From NCBI GenBank assembly GCA_024679955.1, contig JAILCQ010000044.1, positions 21,198 through 85,197 on the forward strand: a stretch of DNA of 64,000 bases, written 5' to 3'. The notes under the pieces were generated by a model. That model had not been told where the DNA came from. It made no database searches and worked only from the letters and a program-made list of their open reading frames with translations. Origin of the DNA: Bacillota bacterium. GTDB taxonomy: Bacteria > Bacillota > Dehalobacteriia > UBA4068. A program made the position numbers and the translations under genes. Positions 43,030 to 50,112 of this stretch are shown piece by piece (position 1 is the first letter of the stretch; the number at the start of each line of letters is the position of its first letter).

Positions 43030-44460
43030 TCAGGCTTTCAGGCGATAGACTGCCCCGCCCCGGCGGCGTTCCGCCGTTACGATATCTTCCGCCGCCAATT
43101 CTTTCAGCAGCCGCCGGACCAGGGCCGGCCGCAGCGACAGATATTGGGCGACGGCAGGGACTTTGGCGCTGGGGTGCTCGGTCAAATAGTCCACCACCAG
43201 CCTTTTCCGCATATGGGCCAAGGCGGTTTTTTTGTGCCGGCCCAGCACGCGGCGGCGTTTGCCGTCTTTGTCAAAGGAGAGGAACAGGGTGATCCGTTCC
43301 GGTTCAAAGCTTTCTTCGATCAGCGGCGGCGGCCAACCGTGCCGCTGCCAGGCGGCGTAGATAGCGGCCAGACCGTCGCCGTCGCCGTCACCGATATGCA
43401 GCACATGGAACATTTTACTCAGGGCGGCGTTGCGGGGATCGGAAACGCCGCCGCTTTGCGCCGCCTCCACCGCCACGCGAAAAGCGCCGGGATTGGCGAA
43501 AACGAAACCCGTTGCTTCATGGCGTATCGTTACCCCCTGCCGGCCGTAATAGTCGGCGTTGACCAGGCAGTTGATCAAAGCTTCCCGCAGGGCTTTGGCG
43601 GCGTCTGCCGCGTCGCTGTCAACCGCGGCGGCATGCCGCCGGCCGTCCATGCTATGGCTCACTCGCTGGTAAAAGTCATATACGTTGCCGCTCCAATCCC
43701 CGGCGGCGGAAAGGATACGAAGGGCCGGTTCCCGGGTAAGATCTTCATATTCCAGAGAATAGCCGGGGAACGCTTTGACGATCTCCTCCCCTTTGCCCAG
43801 CAGCAGCAGGCCGGCGGCGGTGGGGTGGATCTCGCCGTTTTCCCCGGACACGGCCGCGCCCAGGCGGCAGAGAAAGGCCCCGTCGTCCAGGTCTTCCCAG
43901 GCCTGGCCCGGCCGCAGCTGGCGCAGGCGGTTGCGGTAGCGGGCCACGCTTTCCCCATGGAAAACCGAGGCGTCCATGGCCGGCAAAGGCTGCATATCCG
44001 GGGTCTGCCGGGCGGCGTCCCGCAGCATGGCGGCCACCTCTTCTTTATTGCAGCGGTAATCCCCTTCGCCGCTGCGCCGGTACACGCCGGAAAGAGGGTC
44101 GCCGTCTACAAATACCGGCCGGTCCAGCCGTTGGGCCCGGGGCACGAAAATGGCCACGATGCGTTTGCCGCCGGCATTGCGGATTTGCACCTGCCGCCGG
44201 GAAAGAATATTTACGCTGGCTTTTTGCGTATCGTTCAGCTGCCGCCAAAAGACCCGGGCCAATTTTTCCGGCTGGGGCAGATCGATGGCATGCAGGGAGC
44301 CGTCTTTGTGTTCTTCCACCCCCAGCAGGATCACGCCGCCCATGGTATTGGCGAAAGCGGAATAGGTTTCCCATATGCTTTTGGGCAAACCGCCCAGGGC
44401 TCTTTTGGCCTCGATGCGGTTGTTTTCCCGATATTGTTCCAATTTGGAAAAATCCAGCAT
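43030..44460 (-). CDS. AlbA_2-domain (Schlafen-like) ATP-binding regulator
   Basis: A 476-residue protein. The N-terminal AlbA_2 domain (about 1-125) contains SIWETYSAFANTMGGVILLGVEEHKDG. The middle has a GHKL-like segment with LREALINCLVNADYYG and FANPGAFRV. The C-terminus (about 415-476) is a winged helix (VVDYLTEHPSAKVPAVAQYLSL). This architecture is often annotated as a RecG-like or transcriptional regulator; it is not a helicase. It is the last gene of the operon headed by the PLP enzyme, 67 bases after the hydantoinase, so it may regulate that operon. Ribosome site: gcaggaggtgcgcc. Confidence 0.8.
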   Translation of the reverse strand: MLDFSKLEQYRENNRIEAKRALGGLPKSIWETYSAFANTMGGVILLGVEEHKDGSLHAIDLPQPEKLARVFWRQLNDTQKASVNILSRRQVQIRNAGGKRIVAIFVPRAQRLDRPVFVDGDPLSGVYRRSGEGDYRCNKEEVAAMLRDAARQTPDMQPLPAMDASVFHGESVARYRNRLRQLRPGQAWEDLDDGAFLCRLGAAVSGENGEIHPTAAGLLLLGKGEEIVKAFPGYSLEYEDLTREPALRILSAAGDWSGNVYDFYQRVSHSMDGRRHAAAVDSDAADAAKALREALINCLVNADYYGRQGVTIRHEATGFVFANPGAFRVAVEAAQSGGVSDPRNAALSKMFHVLHIGDGDGDGLAAIYAAWQRHGWPPPLIEESFEPERITLFLSFDKDGKRRRVLGRHKKTALAHMRKRLVVDYLTEHPSAKVPAVAQYLSLRPALVRRLLKELAAEDIVTAERRRGGAVYRLKA

Positions 44461-44527
44461 GGCGCACCTCCTGCAGGGGAAAAGGATCCCCCGCCGTATT
44501 TTGCCGCCTCTTTTCTGCCGAAAAAGC

Positions 44528-45928
44528 TCAAACGGAGCGGCCGGGCCAAAGATCGGGGCGGCAATGGCGTTTGCATTCCCGTCCCCAACCGGGAGCGGCC
44601 AGGATTTCTCCCTGCCGGTAGGCGATGCGGCCGCCCAAGATCACCGTATCCACGGCGCAGCCCAGCTGCAACCCCTGATAGGCGTTGAAGTCCCCGGCCC
44701 CGTGGCCGTCTTTCTCGCCGATGCGCGATTTGGCGTTCACGTCCAATATCAGCACGTCCGCGTCGGAATCGATCTGCAATGCCCCTTTTTGGGGATACAG
44801 GCCGAACAGCCTGGCCGGATTGGCGCAGCATACGTCGGTATATTGCTCCAGCGTCAGCCGTTTTTGCTGCACGCCGTAGGTATAGAGCAGCCGCATCCGT
44901 TCCTCCACGCCGCCGACGCCGCCGGGGCAGTTGCGGAAATCCTTTTCGCCCAGGCGCTTTTTTTGTTCCCGGGTAAAGGCGCAATGATCCGTGGCTACCG
45001 CCTGGATGTCCCCGGCGGCCAGGGCGCGCCACAGGGCCTGCTGATCCTCCGGCTGGCGCAGGGGCGGGGCCATGATATAGTTCAGCCCCTCCGGCCGGAG
45101 ATAGAGGGACCGGTCCAAAAGCAAGTATTGGGGACAGGTTTCGGCAAAAATGTTTTTTTGCCCCGCCCGGCGGGCGTTTTGTATCGCCGCCACGCTTGGG
45201 GCGGCGGAGATATGCACCAAATATACCGGGGCGTCCCCGGCCTGCCGGGCCAAAGCCAAAACCTTTTCCACCGCCTGGCTTTCGCTTTGCGGCGGCCGGC
45301 TCAGGGCATGATAAAAAGGCGCGGTCAGGCCGCTTTCGCCAAAGCCGTCCCGCAGTCTCTGGATCTGCTCATGATCCTCGCAATGCACCGCCGTTATACC
45401 GCCGGCCCGGCGGATACTGTCCAAAGCCGCCGCCAGTTCTTCCTTGTCCAGACGGTGATCGTAGGTGGTATAGGCTTTGAAGGAAGGATAGCCTTCCCGG
45501 ATCAGGCGGGGGAGTTCCTCCTCCATATGGGCGTCGCCATGCTGCAAAACGCCGTGAAAGCTGTAGTCCACATAGCATTTTCCCTGGCTGATGCGGCGGT
45601 AATGGGCCAGGCGGCTGCCGGGATCGCTGCCGGGCAGGCCGAAAGCGATATGGTCGATGATGGTGGTGACGCCTCCGGCCAGGGCCGCTTTGGTGCCGCT
45701 GCCAAAATCGTCCGCCGTCCGCACAAAGCCCAGATCCAAATCCATATGGGTATGGGCGTCCACGCCGCCGGGCAGCACCACTTTGCCGTAGGCGTTCACT
45801 ACGGTTTCCGCGTCTTTTTCGTCGAAGCGGCCGATGGCGGCGATCTTTCCCCGGCGAATGCCCAGATCCTGACAAATGATCTCGCCCGGCAGAGACAAAA
45901 TGCCGTTTTGTATCAGTAGATCGAACAT
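44528..45928 (-). CDS. Dihydropyrimidinase / hydantoinase family amidohydrolase
   Basis: A 466-residue enzyme of normal length. The binuclear metal site is visible: DAHTHMDLD (HxH), the carbamylated Lys in YPSFKAYTTYD near 150, VHCEDH, YLVHISAAPS and the metal-binding Asp in VATDHCAFT near 315. These fit the D-hydantoinase/dihydropyrimidinase group and not allantoinase or dihydroorotase, though substrate cannot be proven. It would open a cyclic amide or ureide to an N-carbamoyl or amide product in the cytoplasm. It lies 44 bases after the threonine-synthase-like gene. Ribosome site: aaaggagaaaggat. Confidence 0.85.
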   Translation of the reverse strand: MFDLLIQNGILSLPGEIICQDLGIRRGKIAAIGRFDEKDAETVVNAYGKVVLPGGVDAHTHMDLDLGFVRTADDFGSGTKAALAGGVTTIIDHIAFGLPGSDPGSRLAHYRRISQGKCYVDYSFHGVLQHGDAHMEEELPRLIREGYPSFKAYTTYDHRLDKEELAAALDSIRRAGGITAVHCEDHEQIQRLRDGFGESGLTAPFYHALSRPPQSESQAVEKVLALARQAGDAPVYLVHISAAPSVAAIQNARRAGQKNIFAETCPQYLLLDRSLYLRPEGLNYIMAPPLRQPEDQQALWRALAAGDIQAVATDHCAFTREQKKRLGEKDFRNCPGGVGGVEERMRLLYTYGVQQKRLTLEQYTDVCCANPARLFGLYPQKGALQIDSDADVLILDVNAKSRIGEKDGHGAGDFNAYQGLQLGCAVDTVILGGRIAYRQGEILAAPGWGRECKRHCRPDLWPGRSV

Positions 45929-45972
45929 ATCCTTTCTCCTTTTGCCGCGGTTCCCTCCTGCGGGGGATATTT

Positions 45973-47199
45973 CTATGCCTGCAAACGCTTTTTCAAGTCT
46001 TCCAGATCCGGCGGCACGTCCATAGGCTCGCCTGCCGCTTTTATGCCGTTGCTTACGTCTTTCAGGCCGTTGCCGGTGACGATATGCACCGCCGTGGCCT
46101 CCGGCGGTAGGATACCGGCCTGCACGGCTTTGCTCAAACCGGCCAGGGCCGCCGCCCCTGCCGGTTCGGCGAACACGCCGGCCAGCCGTCCCAGCAGCCT
46201 CATGGCCGCCAATATTTCTTCATCCGTCACATTCACCGCCGCCCCCTGGGAAGCGGCGATGGCCTGCAGGGCCTTGTCCGGGTTGCGGGGGTGCCCCACG
46301 GCGATGCTGTCGGCCAGGGTGTTTTCTTCCTGGGGGACCAGCGGGCCGCCTTTGGCAAAGGCGGCGTTGATGGGGCAGCAGCCCGCCGCCTGTACCGAAA
46401 GCAGCCGGGGCAAACGCTGGATCAGCCCGCATTCGTACAGGTCGTGAAAGCCTTTCCATACCCCGGCGATGGTGCAGCCGTCGCCTACGGATACCGCCAC
46501 CCAGTCCGGCGTTTGCCATTGCAGCTGTTCGGCGATTTCCATGGCCACGGTTTTTTTCCCTTCCAGCATATAGGGATTGACGGCGGCGTTCCGGTTGTAC
46601 CAGCCCCAATGGTCGATGGCCTGGGCGGACAGGCGAAAGGCGTCCTGATAATCGCCCTGCACCCGCATGACCCGGGCGCCGAAGATCAACAATTGGGCGA
46701 TCTTGCCCATGGGCGCCCGCTGGGGCACGAAGATATAGCTGCGCAGACCCATGGACGCCGCCGCGCCCGCCAGGGAGGAGGCGGCGTTGCCCGTGCTGGC
46801 GCAGGCGATTTGGCTATAGCCGCCTTCCACGGCTTTTACCGCCGCCATGGCCGAGGCTCGATCCTTCATGCTGGCGGTGGGGTTGACGCCTTCGTCTTTG
46901 ATCCACAGCCGTTTCAGACCCAGCGCCGCCCCGAGACGGGGGCAATCGTACAAGGGCGTTCCTCCCACCCGCAAGGGCGGCGGCGCAAAATCCGCCGCTA
47001 CGGGCAGCAGCTCCCGATAACGCCACATGGTGGGGTCTTTTCTCGCCGCCAACAGCCCCCGGCAAAAACGCTGCCGGGCCCGGCGGTAATCGTAGCGGAT
47101 ATCCAGAAGCCCGCCGCAGCGGGGACAAAGAGTCAAATCGGCGGCCGGCGGCATTTCATGGCCGCAAACCATGCACACGGCTGAAGATACGTAATTCAT
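45973..47199 (-). CDS. Threonine synthase-like fold-type II PLP enzyme with zinc ribbon
   Basis: The start at 47199 (MNYVSSAVCMVCG) follows aaaggaaacgct; the protein is 408 residues. An N-terminal zinc ribbon (CMVCG ... CPRCGG) is followed by the PLP domain, with the Schiff-base Lys in NPTASMKDRAS near 130 and the phosphate-binding ASTGNAASSLA near 160. Canonical threonine synthases read NPTGSFKDRG, so the active site is altered. The Gly-rich SVGDGCTIAG segment is retained. Placed between a hydantoinase and another PLP enzyme, it probably eliminates ammonia or a leaving group from a ring-derived amino acid. True threonine synthase remains possible. Confidence 0.8.
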   Translation of the reverse strand: MNYVSSAVCMVCGHEMPPAADLTLCPRCGGLLDIRYDYRRARQRFCRGLLAARKDPTMWRYRELLPVAADFAPPPLRVGGTPLYDCPRLGAALGLKRLWIKDEGVNPTASMKDRASAMAAVKAVEGGYSQIACASTGNAASSLAGAAASMGLRSYIFVPQRAPMGKIAQLLIFGARVMRVQGDYQDAFRLSAQAIDHWGWYNRNAAVNPYMLEGKKTVAMEIAEQLQWQTPDWVAVSVGDGCTIAGVWKGFHDLYECGLIQRLPRLLSVQAAGCCPINAAFAKGGPLVPQEENTLADSIAVGHPRNPDKALQAIAASQGAAVNVTDEEILAAMRLLGRLAGVFAEPAGAAALAGLSKAVQAGILPPEATAVHIVTGNGLKDVSNGIKAAGEPMDVPPDLEDLKKRLQA

Positions 47200-47225
47200 A
47201 GCGTTTCCTTTCCCGGTTTTTGTGA

Positions 47226-48689
47226 TCATAAACCTACGGCCTGATTGAATTCGTTGATCAAACGGTCGATTTCCCCGGCCTGTTGATGGACGTTTTGCCA
47301 GTAGCCGGGATAGTCGTACCATTGGGCGTTCAGTTCCGCCAGATCTTTGCCTTGCTGCTCGATCCAGGTATAGTATTTGAGATTGTGGATGCGCTTCTTT
47401 TGCGGATAGGTCAGCTCCAGCATATTGTCGCAGCGCTGTCCCTGCAGGCGGCAGCCGAAATCATAGGCGGCTTTGGTCTGGGTGTAGTCCCCCTCCTGCT
47501 CCTGCAGTTCCGCCAGGCGGGAGCCGTAAAAAGCAATGCTGTCGGTGAGCACCGTGGCCACCACGTCGTTTTCGTCCATCTCGTAATATTTGGCCATTTT
47601 GATGGCGCACAGCAAATTGGCGATGCCGGATATGCCCAGCCAGGACAGTTTACCCAATATCTCTTCGTCCACATGGGCTTCCTGGGCCAGATATTGCAGC
47701 CCCGCCGCCTCGTTGAACAGGCGCAGCAGGTTTTGGCTGTCCGCGTCGTCGATGGCGATGACCATGTCGGTATTGCGCACATTGTGTATCCAGGGCACAT
47801 GCTTGTCGCCGATGCCCTCGATGCGGTGATCGCCGTAGCCGTTTTGCAGCAGGGTGGGGCATTGCAGGGCTTCGCCCACCGCCAGCTTGGCCTGGGGATA
47901 CTTGTCCTTGATGTAATCCCCCGCCCCGGTAGAGCCGGAAGAACCGGAGGTAAAGCACACCCCGGCCAGGCGGCCCTTTTCCCCTTTCACCTGCAAAAAG
48001 GCTTCTTCCAGGGCCGGGCCGGTCACGGCGTAATGCCACAGATGATTGCCCAGCTCTTCAAATTGATTGAAAACCACCACGTCGTCTCGGGTGCGTTTCA
48101 GCTCCCAGGTTTTGTCGAATATTTCTTTGACATTGCTTTCGCAGCCCGGCGTGGCGATGACTTCTCCGGCGATTTTCGACAGCCATTCAAAGCGCTCCCG
48201 GCTCATGCCCTGGGGCAGAATGGCAATGGAGGAGCAGCCCAGCAGCAGGGAATTGTAAGCGCCGCCCCGGCAATAATTGCCGGTGGAGGGCCATACCGCT
48301 TTGTGCCGGGTGGGATCGAATTGGCCGGTGACCAGCCGGGGAACCAGGCAGCCGTAGGAAGCCCCCACTTTATGGCAGCCGGTAGGGAACCATTTGCCGC
48401 TCAAGGCGACGATTTTCGCTTTTACCCCGGTGAGAGAGGATGGGAAACAAACGGCGTTGACCCCGCCGATGCCGCCGCCGCTTTCCTTGGCTTCGTTGTG
48501 CCAATGGATGCGGAACAGATTCAGGGGATCCACATCCCACAGCCCCACGGCGGCCAACCGTTCTTTCACGGGACCGGCTATGGTTTCCGGATGGGCCATT
48601 TCCGCCAGGGTAGGCAGAACGATGCCTCTTTCCCTGGCCAGTTTTACGGTTCTTTGCAGAACGGTTTGATTTATGCTTAGATCTATCAT
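47226..48689 (-). CDS. Fold-type II PLP-dependent enzyme, substrate unknown
   Basis: ATG 48689 lies seven bases after aaaggag; the protein is 487 residues. The PLP Lys is likely in TGCHKVGASYGCL near 125, the phosphate-binding loop is PSTGNYCRGGAY near 153, and a Gly/Ser-rich loop TSGSSGSTGAGD lies near 253. This is the cysteine-synthase/threonine-deaminase fold, but the sequence belongs to none of the well-studied groups. It is not a diaminopropionate ammonia-lyase (YgeX) by motif. It heads the four-gene operon and so may act first or set operon specificity. The promoter is at 48760-48788. Confidence 0.78.
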   Translation of the reverse strand: MIDLSINQTVLQRTVKLARERGIVLPTLAEMAHPETIAGPVKERLAAVGLWDVDPLNLFRIHWHNEAKESGGGIGGVNAVCFPSSLTGVKAKIVALSGKWFPTGCHKVGASYGCLVPRLVTGQFDPTRHKAVWPSTGNYCRGGAYNSLLLGCSSIAILPQGMSRERFEWLSKIAGEVIATPGCESNVKEIFDKTWELKRTRDDVVVFNQFEELGNHLWHYAVTGPALEEAFLQVKGEKGRLAGVCFTSGSSGSTGAGDYIKDKYPQAKLAVGEALQCPTLLQNGYGDHRIEGIGDKHVPWIHNVRNTDMVIAIDDADSQNLLRLFNEAAGLQYLAQEAHVDEEILGKLSWLGISGIANLLCAIKMAKYYEMDENDVVATVLTDSIAFYGSRLAELQEQEGDYTQTKAAYDFGCRLQGQRCDNMLELTYPQKKRIHNLKYYTWIEQQGKDLAELNAQWYDYPGYWQNVHQQAGEIDRLINEFNQAVGL

Positions 48690-48759
48690 GGGCAAGCTCC
48701 TTTTTTACAGCGGTTGATCGTTTATGCCGCTTTGTTTATTTTATTAGGAAGTTACACCA

Positions 48760-48788
48760 ATTATATACAGGGGCCGCTAAAAAAGCAA
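48760..48788 (-). promoter_or_regulatory. Sigma-A promoter of the PLP/hydantoinase operon
   Basis: On the minus strand: TTGCTT, 17 bases, TATAAT. It predicts a leader of about 65 bases. The rest of the 296-base divergent gap (48690-48985) shows no gene and no clear promoter for the plus-strand M24 gene. Confidence 0.7.
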
Positions 48789-48985
48789 GGGAAGAAGCGA
48801 GGGAAAAGGCCCGGCGGAAAAATATCGGCGGCAAAAGCAGGAAAAGGCAAACGGATTGAGAATAAGCCGCTAAAAGTACATCTTGCAAAACCTGTTTTCC
48901 CCGGGAAATCTTTTACGGCGTATCCGGGACATACAGGTCGTATCGTAGTTCTGTTCGTATTTTGTCCGTTTTTCAGGAGGAACAT

Positions 48986-50059
48986 ATGACACTGCGCATC
49001 CAAAAACAACAAAGCGTAATGCAGGAACAAGGTTGGCAGGCTTTTTTGGTTTCCGCACCGGAAAACGTCCGCTATTTAAGCGGCTATACCGGGGACGAAG
49101 CCTGGCTGTTCCTGCCCGTGCAGGGGCAGGCTTCTTTGATCACCGATTTCCGCTACCGGGAACAGGCGGAAGCGGAATGCCCGGCCTGCCGGGTGCTTAT
49201 GCATAGCCGTCCCCAGCCCACCTTTTATCAAGTGCTGGCCGAATTGACCGCCGGCTGCGGCAATCTGGCCCTGGAAGGGGACGTGGTTACCTTTAATGAA
49301 TACCAAAAACTGGCCCAGGCCCTGCCGCAAACGCAGTTGATCGCCACCCAAGGGGTCACGGAGCGCCTGCGTTTGGTCAAAGATGCGGCGGAGCGGGAAA
49401 CCATTGCCCAAGCCTGCCAAAAAACCCTGCAGGTATGGGAACAGACCCGGCAATGGCTGCGGCCGGGGGTGACGGAAGCCCAGGCCGCCCGCTATATCGA
49501 CGAGCGGATCCGGGATATGGATTGCCAGCCCGCTTTTCCCACCATTGTCGCAGCCGGCGTCAACGGTTCTTTGCCCCACCATCAGCCCGACGGCGGCAAG
49601 GTCTTGGCCTCCGGGGAAATGGTGACCATGGATTTCGGCTGCCGCTGGCAGGGCTATTGCAGCGATATCACTCGCACCGTGGCTTTGGGCCGGCCCTCCC
49701 GGCAAATGGCCGCTATCTATCAGATCGTCCTGGAGGCCCAGTTGGCCGGGGTGGCGGCGCTGGGGCCCGGCGTCAGCGGCAAGGAGGCGGACGCGGTTGC
49801 CCGCGATTATATCCAGGCGGCGGGCTACGGCCCCCAATTCGGTCACGGGGCCGGACACGGCTTTGGCCTGCAGATTCATGAGTCGCCCACTTTGTCCCCG
49901 GCGGGTACGGAGGCCCTGCCGCCCCATTGCTTCGTCACCATGGAGCCGGGGATTTATGTGCCGGGTTTGGGGGGCGTGCGCATCGAGGATAGCCTGGAGA
50001 TCACGGAAAACGGCGCCCGCAATTTGTTCGGCGACGACAAGTCTTTGTTTTGCCTCTGA
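48986..50059 (+). CDS. M24 family aminopeptidase (Xaa-Pro type)
   Basis: ATG 48986 follows caggaggaacat; the protein is 357 residues. A creatinase-like N-terminal domain (about 1-125) includes VRYLSGYTGDEAWLF and LITDFRYREQA. The pita-bread catalytic domain has the five metal ligands in VTMDFGCRWQGYCSDITRT (two Asp), GHGAGHGFGL (His), VTMEPGIYV (Glu) and GGVRIEDSLEI (Glu). It removes N-terminal residues before proline or acts as a dipeptidase. In many Bacillota this gene precedes efp; here ygfK follows after 53 bases, so it may have been recruited to the metabolic island. Confidence 0.88.
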   Translation: MTLRIQKQQSVMQEQGWQAFLVSAPENVRYLSGYTGDEAWLFLPVQGQASLITDFRYREQAEAECPACRVLMHSRPQPTFYQVLAELTAGCGNLALEGDVVTFNEYQKLAQALPQTQLIATQGVTERLRLVKDAAERETIAQACQKTLQVWEQTRQWLRPGVTEAQAARYIDERIRDMDCQPAFPTIVAAGVNGSLPHHQPDGGKVLASGEMVTMDFGCRWQGYCSDITRTVALGRPSRQMAAIYQIVLEAQLAGVAALGPGVSGKEADAVARDYIQAAGYGPQFGHGAGHGFGLQIHESPTLSPAGTEALPPHCFVTMEPGIYVPGLGGVRIEDSLEITENGARNLFGDDKSLFCL

Positions 50060-50112
50060 GCCGGCGGCAACGGCGGTAAACCGTAAGCAGGGTAAGTAGA
50101 GGAGGAATACAG

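Noticed and set aside
47226-48689. 2-amino-4-ketopentanoate thiolase beta subunit (OrtB) or diaminopropionate ammonia-lyase (YgeX)
   Set aside because: Both are fold-type II PLP enzymes of this size range or found in similar clusters, but the lysine motif does not match as I recall them and no ortA-sized partner gene is present.
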